DNA of 64,000 bases from Okapia johnstoni (GCA_024291935.2 CM044318.1:82904001-82968000), one strand, 5' to 3'. Positions 1 through 11,232 are shown, counted from the first letter of the stretch. Notes: a model not told the origin generated them from the letters alone. Made by a program: numbers and translations.

Positions 1-734
1 GCCACCCACTCACTGCCGCCCCCCTAGTTCTACACAGCAGCCCCTGTGAGTCCGGGGTCTTCAGCTCTCCATCTGTCTGTGCGCTGCCCATCACCCTCCC
101 AGCAAATGTCTTTCTGGATATCAAGCCAGCTGATGTTTGTTTCTGTTGCTTGCAAACAAACACCTGAACCCCTGCTCTGTCTGTGACCTACACCCGAGCT
201 GAGGCCCCACGGGCAGGGATGTGACAGGTGTTTGCCAAGAGGGTTTCTTAGTAAAGGCTGCCTCTAAAATAGGGATAAAAAAAAAATCTGTGTCACGTTT
301 TAGGTTTCTGCAATAACAGCTATCGATATTCAAGCTGCTTCCAGGTGATTTAACATGAAAGAGCAGCCTTCGAAGGCAAAGCCCTGCCTCCTGTGAGCAG
401 CATTTTAAAAGGATGAAAAGCACCCAGGGAGCCTGAGTGACAGCAAGGGGCACTGTGCCACACAGCTCAAGTGGCACTGGGAGAACTGTGGGCAGCAGAA
501 ACAGCCGGGAGTTGTTCTCAGTGCCACCCCGGGCCAGATCCCCCAGAGGCAGGGGGCATGCTGGAGACCCAGCAACCCCTGCACGCTTTAGATATTATAT
601 CCGCCAGGTTGGTAGCTGCTTAGTAACTCCAGGATGGAGGCAACATCCAGGGCTAGAGAACCCAGCGGAAGTTATTCCTGCCTGTGGGAACTGCAGCGGG
701 AGGGGCTTCAAGGACACTGTGGGATAAAAACTGA
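1..734. other. unique noncoding DNA
   Basis: I recognise no repeat family and no gene here. Open frames are short, lie on both strands and show no domain. Base composition is mixed. The next segment begins an old L1 3' end. Confidence 0.6.
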
Positions 735-1377
735 GTTGTCATAGAACCCAGCAATCCTACCTCCAGGGCACATATCAGGGGGAAACTATAATTTAGAAAG
801 ATACATGTTAACCTGTGTTCATAGCAGCACCATTCACTACAGCCAAGACACGGAAACAACCTCAGTGTCCACCGACAGATGAATGGATAAAGAAGATATG
901 GTCCATGGAAACAATGGAATATTAGTCAGTCATAAAAAAAAGAATGAAATAATGCCATTTGCAGCATCGCAGACGGGTCTAGAGATTATCATACTAAGTG
1001 AAGGAAGTCAGAAAAAGAATGACACATACCACACTTATGTGTGGACTATAAAATATGACATAAATGAACTTATCTAGGAAATAGAAACAGACTCACAGAC
1101 ATAAAAAACAGACTTGTGGTTGTCAAGGGGGAGGGGCTGGGAGAGGGGTAGATTGGGAGTTTGAGACTAGCAGAGGCAAAGTATTGTAGAGGATGGACAA
1201 GCAGCAGGGTCCTATCGTACAGCACAGGGGACTATAGAGGATGGACAAGCAGCAGGGTCCTATTGTACAGCACAGGGGACTATATTCAATATTCCATGAT
1301 AAACCACAATGGAAAAGAATATAATATTAAAAATAATGCATATATACATAATATATAAAACTGAATTATATAATATA

Positions 1378-1380
<3 letters not shown>
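735..1380 (+). mobile_element. old L1 3' end, part 1
   Basis: The segment carries the degenerate end of L1 ORF2 (the stretch resembling 'afterwards dates, water pump' style L1 C-termini is readable as the tail coding for TDEWIKKIWSME-like residues around 880-915) followed by the L1 3'UTR, with the typical phrase 'tacagcacaggggac' near 1217-1232. Reading frames are broken throughout. The element is 5'-truncated. Its tail is interrupted by a TG microsatellite and a Bov-tA SINE and resumes at about 1621. It is older than the near-complete L1 at 17.8-25.7 kb because it is much more divergent. Confidence 0.85.
1187..1282. repeat. 48-bp tandem duplication
   Basis: Two adjacent copies, 1187-1234 and 1235-1282, start with 'tagaggatggacaagcagca' and differ at one position that I can see (c at 1216, t at 1264). 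The unit lies inside the L1 3'UTR. Other L1 3' ends in the window (for example 44.57-44.63 kb) carry the unit once, so this is a local duplication. Confidence 0.9.

Positions 1381-1410
<30 letters not shown>
1381..1410. repeat. (TG)15 microsatellite
   Basis: An uninterrupted TG run. It abuts the 3' end of the reverse-oriented Bov-tA SINE, so on the SINE strand it is a (CA)n tail, a common site of microsatellite growth in ruminant SINEs. Confidence 0.95.
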
Positions 1411-1413
<3 letters not shown>

Positions 1414-1620
1414 GCTACTCAGCCATGGCCAGTTCTTTGCAACCCCACAGACTGTAGCCCATCTAGCTTCTCTGTCCTTGGAATTTTCCAGACAAGAATA
1501 CTGGACTGGGTAGCCATTCCCTTCTCCATTCTCCAGGGGAACTTCTCAACTCAGAGACTGAACCTGGGTTTCCTGCATCGCAGGTGGATTCTTTACCATC
1601 TGAGCCACCAGGGAAGTCCC
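1411..1620 (-). mobile_element. Bov-tA SINE
   Basis: Read on the minus strand it starts 'gggacttccctggtggctca', has the tRNA-like body and ends in the BovB-like phrase 'ccatggctgagtagctaaca' next to the CA tail. It splits the tail of an old L1, so it is the younger of the two. Confidence 0.9.
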
Positions 1621-1727
1621 ACGTATATATACACTTTGGTATGTACCAAAAACTAACCCAACAGTGTAAATCAACTATACTTCAATTTAAAACAATAACA
1701 CCTATTTCAGTCCATTTGGGAATATAC
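1621..1727 (+). mobile_element. old L1 3' end, part 2 (tail)
   Basis: The phrase 'gtaaatcaactatacttcaa' near 1667-1686 is the usual ruminant L1 3' tail. It continues the L1 interrupted at 1380. The last bases up to 1727 may already be flanking DNA. Confidence 0.75.
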
Positions 1728-1739
1728 CTAGGAGTAAAA

Positions 1740-3336
1740 AGAAGAGGTGGCAAGAATACAGAAAAACATACAAAAGAGAGATCTTAATGACCCAGATAAC
1801 CATGATGGTGTGATCACTCACGTAGAGCCAGGCATCCTGGAGTGTGAAGTCAAGTGGGCGTTAAGAAGCATCACTACGAACAAAGCTAGTAGAGATAATG
1901 GAATTACAGCTAACTTATTTCAAATCCTAAAAGATAATGCTGCTAAAGTGCTACACTCAATATGTCAGCAAATTTGGAAAACTCAGCAGTGGCCACAGGA
2001 CTGGAAAAGGTCAGTTTTCATTCCAATCCCAAAGAAAGGCAGTGCCAAAGAATGCTCAAACTACCACACAATTGCACTCATCTCACACGCTTGCAAAGTA
2101 ATGCTCAAAATTCTCCAAGCCAGGCTTCAACAGTACATGAACCCAGAACTTCCGGATGTTCAATCTGGATTTAGAAAAGGCAGAGGAATTAGAGATCAAA
2201 CTGCCAACATTCATTGGATCATAGAAAAAAGCAAGAGAATTCTAGAGAAACATCTAATTCTACTTCACTGACTATGCTAAAGCCTTTGACTGTGTGGACC
2301 ACAACAAACTGTGGAAAATTCTTCAAGAGATGGGAATACCACCTTACTTGCCTCCTGTGAAACCTGTATGCAGGTCAAGAAGCAACAGTTAGAACTGGAC
2401 ATGGAACAACAGATTGGTTCAAAACTGGAAAAGAAGTATGTCAAGTCTGTATCTTGTCACCCTGCTTATTTAACTTATATACAGAGTACATCTTACGAAG
2501 CGCTGGGCTGGATAAAGCAGAAGCTAGAATCAAGATTGCAGGGGAAAACATCAATAACCTCAGATACGCAGATGACACCACCCTTATGGCAGAAAGTGAA
2601 GAGGAACTAAAGAGCCTCTTGATGAAAGTGGAGAGTGAAACAGTTGGCTTAAAGCTCAACATTCAGAAAACTAAGATCATGGCATCTGGTCCCATCACTT
2701 CATGGGAAATAGATGGGGAAACAATAGAAACAGTGATAGACTTAATTTTCTCAGGTTCCACAATCACTGCAAATGGTGACTGCAGCTATGAAATTAAAAG
2801 ACGTTTGCTCCTTGGAAGGAAAGCTATGGCAAATCTAGACAACATATTAAAAAGCAGAGACATTACTTTGCCAACAAAGGTTTGACTAGTCAAAGCTATG
2901 GTTTTTCTAGTAGTCAAGTATGGATGTAAGATTTGGACCATAAAGAAGACTGAAGAATTGATGCTTTTGAACTGTGTTGTTGGAGAAGACTCTTGAGAGT
3001 CCCTTGGACTGCAAGGAGATCAAACCAATTGATCCTAAAGAAATCAATCCTGAATATTCACTGGAAAAAATGATGCTGAAGCTGAATCTCCAATACTTCG
3101 GCCACCTGCAAATGCAAAGAGCAAACTCATTAGAAAAGACCCTGATGCTGGGAAAGATTGAAGGCAGAAGGAAAAGTGGATGACAGAGAATGAGATTTTT
3201 GGATGGCATCACAGACACAATGGACCTGAGTTTGAGAAAGTTTGGGAGATGGTGAAGGACAGGGAAGCCTGGTGTTCTGCAGTCCATGGGGTCACAAAGA
3301 ATAGGACCCAACTGAGCGACTGAACAAGAACAGCAA
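1740..3336 (+). mobile_element. BovB LINE, 5'-truncated
   Basis: About 1.6 kb of the 3' half of BovB (RTE clade), ending in the diagnostic BovB terminus ('actgagcgactgaacaagaa'). It is flanked by an exact 12-bp TSD, CTAGGAGTAAAA, at 1728-1739 and 3337-3348, which fixes both ends. The 5' end is truncated in the reverse transcriptase region. It is dead: see the pseudogene entry. A Bov-tA SINE directly abuts the right TSD copy. Confidence 0.95.
1747..2885 (+). pseudogene. BovB reverse transcriptase remnant
   Basis: Coding for the RTE-type reverse transcriptase survives in pieces. 1747-2271 gives the fingers and first palm part (readable segments SICQQIWKTQQWPQDWKRSV and FIPIPKKG). The frame is lost at about 2260-2460. 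2454-2885 gives the palm core, including the catalytic YADD at 2565-2576, followed by TTLMAESEEELKSLLMKV. That frame ends at a TGA at 2883-2885, where other BovB copies carry an arginine-type codon. The endonuclease domain is absent. No function is expected. Confidence 0.9.
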
Positions 3337-3348
3337 CTAGGAGTAAAA

Positions 3349-3566
3349 GGGCTTCCCTGGTGGCTCAGATGGTAAAGAATCTGCCTGCAATGCAGGAGAC
3401 CTGGGTTCAATCCCTGGGTTTGGAAGATCCCCTAGAGGAGGCCATGGCAACCCACTCCAGTATTCTTTTCTGGAGAATCCCCACGAACAGAGGAGCCTGG
3501 CAGGCTACAGTCCATGGGGTCGCAAAGAATTGGAGACGATATAACGACTGAACAACAACAACAACA
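3349..3566 (+). mobile_element. Bov-tA SINE
   Basis: Begins 'gggcttccctggtggctcag', contains the tRNA-like box around 3398-3418 and ends in the BovB-type terminus with a (caa)n tail. It sits immediately right of the BovB target-site duplication, so it used the flank of the BovB insertion or its TSD edge as its target. I see no convincing TSD of its own. Confidence 0.93.
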
Positions 3567-4210
3567 AAGGATGATCTGTGTGACAAAGGCATCATCAGGG
3601 AAAGGCCAGATACTATGGCCCAGATAAGGGGTTTATGACTTGGATGAGGGAAGGTGTCAGCAAGGAAGACCTCCTGGAGGCAGTGCTATCCAAACAGGGA
3701 AAGGAAATCTTTGGGTTTCCAGACTGGAACCTGGGAATGCAGGGTTGGGGGAAGAAGAGGGGCTGAAAGCAGGGAGGATGGGGAGAGCCTAGCAGGTGCA
3801 GAATCCCAGGGCCATGAGAGTCTCGGCGTCTTTGACGGGATTTGGAGAAGCAGAGAGTGAGGTGGGGAAAGGCAAGGAATGAGTGTGGAGTGCAGGGACC
3901 AGGCAGAGCACAGCTCCCCTGGAGGGGAGGTCTCCCCACTCACACTGGCCTTCCCATCCCAGCTGAGCTCAGAGCACAGGAGAATGAACATGGAGGACTG
4001 CTGGCTTTGCTTCAGCAACGCCCCAGGCAAAACCACCTGAGAAAGGTGTGCAGAAACCAGGAGAAGGTCCTTGTCTTTCCCAGCACCTCTGTGCCTCCAG
4101 TTCCTTCCCCCACCCCTCCCACGTTTGGGCCCTTGTCCGGGGGACAGACAGTAGAAACAGGAGCCGTGGGGAACTCCCAAAGCAGCAAATGATAAAGGGA
4201 CACAAACTTT
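3567..4210. other. unique noncoding DNA
   Basis: GC-rich and apparently single copy. Overlapping open frames of 60-160 codons occur on both strands but show low-complexity, proline-rich translations typical of chance frames in GC-rich DNA. Confidence 0.55.
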
Positions 4211-4214
4211 GAGA

Positions 4215-4375
4215 GCTGACCCTCGTTATCGGACACTGCAGCTCCACTTTGCAACTGGGGAAACTGAGGCTTGGGATGTTCTGATGTTTTCTCAGCACTG
4301 CATTGGTAATGAGTGGTGAAGCAGGCACAAATCTAGACATCCTGGCTCGGTCCTGTGTGCCTCACTCCAAGGTCG
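4215..4375 (-). repeat. MIR SINE fragment
   Basis: Contains 'ggggaaactgaggcttggga' at about 4257-4276, the reverse complement of the MIR core 'cctcagtttcc', followed by the decayed remainder of MIR (near 4310-4345). An ancient tRNA-derived SINE shared by mammals. Confidence 0.75.
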
Positions 4376-5395
4376 GCTGGGAAGAGAGGACGGGGAGGGA
4401 GGAGACCAGACGGTTCGGCCTTCAGCACCAGAGGAGGGTCCAGGGCAGAGAGGAGAGGCGCCCGGCCTCCTGGGCATTCTTCCTGCTCCACTAACTCTGT
4501 GCTCTGTCCCTGTTGTCACCTTCCCTGGCTCACAGAGAGGGAATAGGGGACATCCCTCTTTGATCCCACCTCTCTAGAAAACATTCCTGGGTGCCCGTGG
4601 TGCGGGAACCTCCCTCCTCTACCAGTTCAAGTCTCAAGCTTCCCCTCTGCCTCCCGCATCCTGCCTCACCCAGCCCAGCAAACACTTGGCTTCTGGGACT
4701 CAGGCCAAGGGCTATCTTTTCCTCTAAAAACTACCCTCCTCAAAGCCCCTGCACAGGCTCACCAGCCCTGTGCCTGCTGGCGGCTCTGTCTCCTTCAGCC
4801 CACCTGTCAAGGGAGGCCACTCTTCCATGGGGGCTGCGCGCTGCAGTCAAGGGACCCTGGGTCTGAGACCAGGAATTTCCCAGCACCCCCTGCCTCCCTG
4901 CTGCCCTGGCCATGATCTAGTTGCATAAAAGCAGCCAGACTACTCTGCAACTCTCAAGAGCCTTGAAACAGGGCTTTATGAATAGCTGTTCCCGGGCCTT
5001 CAGATCTAATGACCTCGGAGTGCTAACAGAGCTTCCTAAGGTCCCTGAGGACACCCATCTTTCCGGCAGCAGGTCCTGACCTCCCATGCTTCCCCCAGAG
5101 AGATGCTCTGCTGAGGGTAGATACACTATCTTTATAAAATATGAGGTTATTGTGAATATGCAGAGGCATGCACTGAGTTAAAGTCATGAAAACAGCCATA
5201 AAACAGTAACTATTTAATTAGGGAAAATGGTAAGAAACTTGAACACTTCAAAACTCAAGTCAGAAATGCATCCCAAGGTTAGGCGACTCAGACTACCCAT
5301 ATAGGACTGGAGGCTTCAGCTGTCCCTGAAACAAAGCATGCCTCTGCATCCTTCCTCTTGCTATTCTCTCTTCCAGCCCTCTGTCTCCACTGCCC
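4376..5395. other. unique noncoding DNA
   Basis: No recognised repeat or gene. GC-rich to about 4920, then more AT-rich. No splice-bounded exon or conserved domain is readable. Confidence 0.5.
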
Positions 5396-5605
5396 CCATA
5401 TCCAGCTAGGAAAATTCTGCTCAACCATCAAGGCACAGATCAAAGGGCCCCTCCCCTAGGAAGCCTACCTGGGTTTCCCCCAGCTGAATGAGTGGCTTCC
5501 TCCTCTGAGCACCCTCAGAACCATGACAACCTTCTGTTTTCATGTTTATGGAACTGTCTTATTGGCATTTACCTCTCTGGCATCCCATGAGTGAAAGCCT
5601 TTTTG
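5396..5605 (+). repeat. possible L2 3' fragment
   Basis: The order of phrases (caaggcacagatcaaag, then cctaggaagcct, then an A/T-rich part with 'ttattggcatttacctctct') resembles the decayed 3' end of L2 LINEs. Divergence is high, so the call is tentative. Confidence 0.4.
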
Positions 5606-6165
5606 AAACAGAGGGCAGCTAGCTCATCTGCCCTTCTCCCAGGCCCTGGCACAGCCTGGCATGCAGGAGGGCTCCCCACCACAACTGCTGGAGCCAAAAA
5701 CCAGGGCTTCTGAAAAGGGGGCAGCGAGGGAGCCAAACATTGAGGATAAGCATGTCATTCTTTCAGAGTTTACCTTGAATGCCCCATGCAGAATGACCAG
5801 ACTTGATGGATGAAGGAAAACTGATGAAGCCATGTGGGTCCAACTAAATAGAATGTAAAGCAGGTCCCTGCCTTGAGGGAGTTTGCATTTAGTGGGGAGA
5901 GATGGAGACAGGCAGTAAAACAAATATATAAGGATTTCTGGAAGAAAGTACTGACTGTGTGTCGATGCTGTCTTCAGAATTAGAGAGGGAAGAGTAATAG
6001 CAACATCCTTCCCTTAACAGAAGTTATCATCTAAACCGTTTTTACAAAGAATTAGATAATGACCTCAGATCACACCTTTTCCAGCCATTAGGCTCTGGCA
6101 TTAAAGATAATTTTAGGTTTTCTTACCTGAACTTAATTTCTATCTTAAATTTTATCCACCTGTGG
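5606..6165. other. unique noncoding DNA
   Basis: No recognised element. The longest frame (about 100 codons, minus strand, near 5624-5923) shows no domain. Confidence 0.5.
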
Positions 6166-6180
6166 TAGGAATGTAACTTT

Positions 6181-6289
6181 TTTATCGGCCACCTGGCGTG
6201 GGGGATCAGGGTTCCCTCGTGAGGGACTGAAACCCCACTCCTTGTATTGGAAGCACAGACTCTTAACCACTGGACCACCAGGGAAGGCC
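6181..6289 (-). mobile_element. CHR-type SINE
   Basis: On the minus strand it starts 'ggccttccctggtggtccag' and has the CHR body (tRNA-Glu-type SINE of cetartiodactyls), ending near 'ggccgataaa'. An exact 15-bp TSD, TAGGAATGTAACTTT, lies at 6166-6180 and 6290-6304. The 3' tail is short. Confidence 0.92.
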
Positions 6290-6304
6290 TAGGAATGTAA
6301 CTTT

Positions 6305-6624
6305 GGATCATTCAGGTTAAGCCCAGTTAATTCAGGCTCTTCCTTCCCCCTCTTCCTTGGTCAGCCTCTAAATTCAGGCACAAAAGGGAAAGGGGAAGGG
6401 GGCCGTGGTGTCATCTGTCCAAGTGACAGCTGCCTTCACCCCCTCTAGTCACCAGTCATCAGCATCAGTTTCCGCTAGCACCTAGGAGACAGCCCCAGTG
6501 CCATCTGGTCTACTAGCAACATCAAAGAGGTCAGTGTGAAGCCCTCCCACCCCAGCCTCCAGGACTCCTTGGTTCAGCAGCTATCTCTGCTAACTTCTGC
6601 ACTCCCCCCGCATCCCACCAACCT
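6305..6624. other. unique noncoding DNA
   Basis: No recognised repeat or gene. Confidence 0.5.
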
Positions 6625-6635
6625 TTGCCTGGTTT

Positions 6636-6861
6636 GCATGCATGCATGCCCATTCACTTAGTCTTGTCCTACTCTTTGCGACCCCAAAGACTATAGCCCG
6701 CCAGGCTTCTCTGTCCATGGGGATTCTCTAGGCAAGAATACCAGATGTGTTGCCATGTCCTCCTCCAACGGATCTTACCAACCCAGGGATCGAACCTGAG
6801 TCTCCTGTGTCTCCTTGCATTGGCAGGTGGATTCTTAACCACTGAGCCACCTGGGAAGCCC
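6636..6861 (-). mobile_element. Bov-tA SINE
   Basis: Minus-strand copy with the head at the right ('gggcttcccaggtggctcag' on the minus strand) and the BovB-like end at the left, next to a short catg repeat. A diverged TSD is visible: 6625-6635 ttgcctggttt and 6862-6872 ttgcccagttt (9 of 11 match). Confidence 0.92.
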
Positions 6862-6872
6862 TTGCCCAGTTT

Positions 6873-8530
6873 AGCAAAAAAAACTCAGCATGCCCTGCTT
6901 TACCTGGTAACTCTTTCTTTTAGACACAGGAGACTGTAGACACCCTTGCCCAGTGCTTTGGGGCTGCATAAGCCCCTGAGCCTCTAGGATCTGCTCTGTC
7001 TAGACCCCCTGCCCACCACACCTACCCTCCCTGGTTGCTGCATGTCACAGGGTGGGGAACCAGGATTTCTGCTTTCCTCGGACCAACCAGGCAGTGGGGC
7101 TCAGCCCTCCTTTGCTCTATGATACCCAGGTTTACTTAGAGCTTTTTATCATCTCTCTTCCTTGGGGATACTTACCAAACTCCTTGCAGTAGGGAGGGGG
7201 TATGGAACAAGTCCCTTTTCAGACCCTCATGCAAGCCTCTAACTCCTGGGTTTTCCCTCTGACCCTCTCCAGCAAGAACCCAAGAAAGTTTTTTTCTTCT
7301 CTAGAGCAAGAAAATTGGTTCCTTAAGTCTTCTCCTAAGTCTTACTTTCTTGCACCTACACCTCAGCTTCTGAAATAAAAGCTTAAATTTGCTTCTCTTC
7401 ATTTTCTTTGAATGTTGGCTAACCTTGCCAACACTGCCCTCGAGGCAACATGTTTAGGGGGAATAGAAAAATACTAGGGGGTGAAATAGATTAGCATTTC
7501 AAAATATTTTTGAGACATTCACTTCCAGATGGGCTGGAATCACTGATGGATGACCAGTGCTCCCACCTAAGACAGCAGCGACAGCTTATAAAATACAGAA
7601 ATAGCCTGTGTTAATCCAGGCTCTCCAAGAAGAAGACATCAAGATGAGATTGACTGTGCAGTGACTTCATTAGGGGAAAAAAGTGCCCTGTGAGAGGAAA
7701 TGGGAAGGTGCTGGGAAACTCCATCAGACCATGATGCAAGTCTCTCGACAAGTGAAGGGGAAGAGGGGGGAAGGAGATGGTCCAAGCTGTGGTGCCATCT
7801 GAGGAGTGTTGGGCAAGGCTCCCAGGAGGCCCTCAAGCCAAAGTCAGCAGGTAGAATCCTGGGTCTCCCAGGATTGGGTCTGCCTTAATATACACGGCAC
7901 CTTCAGTCACTGACTGAAAGCAACTCATGTCAACGTGGCCTTAATACAAATGCAGTGATGGATTTCAGAGCATTGCCGCTGGGATTCTTGGTTGCTTGTG
8001 CTCCAATAATTGAAGATTTTTGAGGATCTGCTTTTGGGAAGCAGTAGAAAGGTGCTGAGGCAGTGAGAATTAGAGGGACTAAGATTCCAGAGAAGGAAAA
8101 ATTTTAGAGAGGAAAGCTGGCTGTCACTGGCTGCTGTAACTTTCAGGTCATTCTCCAATTCTACGTATGGAAAGAAGGCCGAAAATATCGTAATGCTGAG
8201 TGAAAAACTAGGTGGACGGGGACTTCCTGGAAACAAAAAATCCTGACAGAGTTCTGGTGGACCTTGGAAGTCCTCAAGAGCAATGTTTCCTCTCAATAGT
8301 AGCCGAATTCTGAGGCTTTGCAGAATGGAAGCTAAAAATTTAGGTATAAGCCTCTGAAAAGTACAGTCTCAAGAGAGAAAAATTTGCATTTGGGACACTC
8401 TAAGAAGAGATGGCTTGTACACTTGATTTGGATCTTAGCAGAAAAAGCATGGAGATTCAGAAATGGTCATAAACGGAGCCTTTAGCAGCTCAATTAAGCC
8501 CTGACCACACTGGGATGATCAGCCACTGCT
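6873..8530. other. unique noncoding DNA
   Basis: About 1.7 kb with no repeat family I recognise. Several frames of 60-120 codons exist but none shows a domain or codon bias. It could be single-copy intergenic or intronic sequence. Confidence 0.5.
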
Positions 8531-8541
8531 CCCTGATCCCA

Positions 8542-8752
8542 GTGGAGCTTCCCTGGTGGCTCCAAAAGAAAAGAATCTGCCCACAATGCCAGAGACCCAG
8601 GTTTGATCCCTGGGTCAGGAAGATCCCCTGGAGACGGGAGCAGCTACCCACTCCAGTATTCTTGCCTGGTGAATTCCATGGACAGAGGAGCCTGGAGGGA
8701 TACAGTCCACACGGTTGTAAAGAGTCAGACATGACTGAATGACTAACACTTA
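8542..8752 (+). mobile_element. Bov-tA SINE
   Basis: Starts 'gtggagcttccctggtggct' and ends 'atgactgaatgactaacact'. An exact 11-bp TSD, CCCTGATCCCA, lies at 8531-8541 and 8753-8763 (give or take a base). Confidence 0.93.
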
Positions 8753-8990
8753 CCCTGATCCCAACAGAGAAAAGGGATAAGTCCCATCTAGAAGAGAGAA
8801 AAACCCATTTGGGGCCTCTAAATTAATAAACTACTAGTGCTTCAAGAGGCAAAACCACCTGATCAAATAAGAGGAAAAAAGTTAAACAATACAGGCATAA
8901 CCACAAAGATCCAAATATTAATGCTAGCTGACAAACGAAAATATAATCATAATTAGCATGTTTCTGATAATTTTTAAAATGAGTGACAGA

Positions 8991-9212
8991 CATGTGCATG
9001 CTAGGTCACTAAGTTGTATCTGACTCTCTGTGACTATGGACTGTAACCTGGCAGGCTCCTCTGTCCCTGGGATTCTCCAGACAAGATTAATGGAGTGGGT
9101 TGCCATGACCTCCTCCAGGGGATCTTCCTGATCCAGGGATTGAACCCAAGCCTCTTTAAGTCTCCTGCATTGGCAGTGGGTTCTTTACCACTATCACCAC
9201 CTGAGAAGCCCC
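8991..9212 (-). mobile_element. Bov-tA SINE
   Basis: Minus-strand copy: head at the right ('ggggcttctcaggtggtgat' on the minus strand), tail at the left near 'acatgtgcatgctaggtcac'. It is noticeably diverged, with several substitutions and a small indel in the tRNA-like part. Confidence 0.9.
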
Positions 9213-9463
9213 AGATAGATTATTTTAACATAGGACTATTATCTATGAAAAATTAAATGGACATTCTCCAACAGAAATAGATAATACTTGAAATTAGGAA
9301 CTCATTAATTGAGTTTAACCATAGTAGAATACAGGATTGTTGATCTACATCGGAAGACAGATTAACAGAAAAAATACAGCAGAAACATGGAAAGGAAAAG
9401 AGGACAGAAGAAAAGAAGAAAGGAACGTTTAATATTTAGGTGGGTCAAAGTCAGAATATCTAG

Positions 9464-9494
9464 TACATATATATATACGTATATATATATATAA
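9464..9494. repeat. (TA)n microsatellite
   Basis: Alternating TA with one central 'cg' interruption, so the tract is nearly self-complementary. Confidence 0.85.
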
Positions 9495-9945
9495 AACATT
9501 TAATTGGTGGTCTGGACAGAGAAAAATAATGAGACAGAAGCAACAGTTGAATGCATGATGGAACAGAATTATTTAAAACTGATGAAAGCTTAACTCATAT
9601 ATACAAGATGTTCTATGAAGTATAACGATGGCCAAAATAATGTATACTATGGTAACACTACAAAAAGATTTAAAATGTAGAAAAAATCATTCAAGTAGCT
9701 GAGAGGAAAAATTTGTCTTTAAAAGACCAACGGAAAAACTAACAGCTGAGTTGTCAACAGAAACTATGGATTCTGGTGCCAATAAAAAGAAAAATTGAAT
9801 GTTCTTCAAGAAAATACTGCCAACATAGAATTTAAATCGCAGCAAAAGAGAAACATCCTTCACAGATAAAGGTGACATGAAGATATTTTAGAAAAATAAA
9901 ATCCAAGAAAATTTGTTGTCAAAATTCATTTAAAACATTAAGGAG

Positions 9946-10985
9946 ATTTCTTGGAAGTCCTAGCCATAGCAATCAGACAAGAAAAGAGAATCCAAATTGG
10001 AAAAGCAGTAAGACAGTCACTGTTTCCATATAGAAAATCCTAAAGATGCCACCAAGAAACTATTAGACTAATAAATGAATTCAGTAAAGTTGCAGGATAC
10101 AAAGTTGACACACAGATATCTATTGCATTTCTATACACTAACAATAAGCCAATGAACTATAAGAAAGAGAAATTAAGAAAACAACCCCATTTACGACTGC
10201 ATCAAAAAGAACAAAGGACCTCAGAACAAATCTAACTACGAAAGTGAAAGATCTGTTCTCAGAAAACCGTAAGACAGTGATAAAAGCAACTGAAATTGAC
10301 ACAAACAAATGGAAAGATATACTATGCTCATGGATTGGGAGAATTAATGTTGTTAAAATGACCATACTGCCAAAGGCAATGTACAAATTCAATGCAATTC
10401 CTACTAAAGTTTTTCACAGAACTAGAACAAAAAGTTTTTAAATTTGTATGGAAACACAACAGAGCCTGAATAGCCAAAACAATCTCAAGAAAGTAGAACA
10501 AAGCTGGAGATATCATGCTCCTTGGTTTCATACTATACTACAAAGCTACATAATCAAAAACGGTATTGAGCTGGAGCAAAAACAGACACATAGATCAATG
10601 GAACAGAATAGAGCACTCAGAAATAAGCTCACACTTATATAGTCATGACATAAGAGGCAAGAATATGCAATAAATAAAGACTGCTTCTTCAAAAAAAAAA
10701 AGGCAGAGAAGGCAATGGCACCCCACTCCAGTACTCCTGCCTGGAAAATCCCATGGACGGAGGAGCTTGGTAGGCTGCAGTCCATGAGGTCGCTAAGAGT
10801 TGGACATGACTGAGCGACTTCACTTACACTTTCACTTTCTTCAAAAAATGGTGTTGGAAACACTGGACAGCTACATGCAGAAGAATTAAACTGGACTACT
10901 TTCTCACACCATATACAAAAACAAACTCAAAATGTATTAAAGACTTAAATGTAAAACTCAGTCCCAGAATCTGTAATGTTTGGTT
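9946..10985 (+). mobile_element. degenerate old L1, ORF2 reverse transcriptase to C-terminal part
   Basis: The reading resembles L1 ORF2 from just before the FADD region ('ttcttggaagtcctagccat' at 9951-9970; 'aaagttgcaggatacaaagt' at about 10086-10105) through 'tggattgggagaattaatgt' and the part before the C-terminal domain ('ctttctcacaccatatacaa'). Because ORF1-like sequence lies directly upstream, most of the ORF2 5' half is deleted at about 9945. Stops and frameshifts are frequent. A short SINE interrupts it at 10697-10836. Confidence 0.85.
10697..10836 (+). mobile_element. short BOV-A-type SINE
   Basis: A SINE monomer that lacks the usual tRNA head and begins 'ggcagagaaggcaatggcac'; it ends 'cttcacttacactttcactt'. 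A 12-bp TSD, TTCTTCAAAAAA, lies at 10685-10696 and 10837-10848. It sits inside an old L1 ORF2. Confidence 0.92.
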
Positions 10986-10992
10986 CTAATTG

Positions 10993-11232
10993 TGGCTTGG
11001 AGAAGACTCTTGAGAGTCCCTTGGTCTGTAAGGAGATCAAGCCAGCTAATCCTAAAGGAAATTAACCCTGAATATTCATTGAAGGACTGGTGCTGAAGCT
11101 GAAGCTCCAATACTTTGGCCACTTGACTCGAAGAGCTGACTCATTGGAAAAGACCCTGATGCTGGGAAAGACTAAGAGCAGGAGAAGGGGAGACAGAGGA
11201 TGAGATGGTTGGATTCACATCACTGGCTTAGT
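10993..11232 (+). mobile_element. BovB 3' end, part 1
   Basis: Begins near 'ggagaagactcttgagagtc' and runs through the BovB 3' body to 'gagatggttggattcacatc'. It is 5'-truncated and interrupted by a reverse Bov-tA SINE, resuming at 11432. Confidence 0.92.

Larger units (their letters stand above)
8860..9945 (+). mobile_element. degenerate old L1, 5'/ORF1 region
   Basis: The A-rich DNA around 9690-9920 retains the order of the L1 ORF1 end (decayed coding for 'tagaatttaaatcgcagcaa' and the following 'gatgaagatattttagaaaa' type phrases). All frames are broken. The left boundary is uncertain. A Bov-tA SINE interrupts it at 8991-9212 and a TA microsatellite lies at about 9464-9494. Confidence 0.55.

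Noticed and set aside
1381..1410. Repeats as a CRISPR array or other prokaryotic system
   Set aside because: The DNA is mammalian; the repeats are microsatellites and interspersed elements without spaced unit structure.
3349..3420. tRNA-like heads of Bov-tA and CHR SINEs as tRNA genes
   Set aside because: They are parts of SINEs with tails and TSDs and do not show an intact cloverleaf order.
3613..4340. Overlapping ORFs of 100-160 codons on both strands
   Set aside because: GC-rich unique DNA, proline/serine-rich translations, opposite-strand overlap and part of them read through a MIR.
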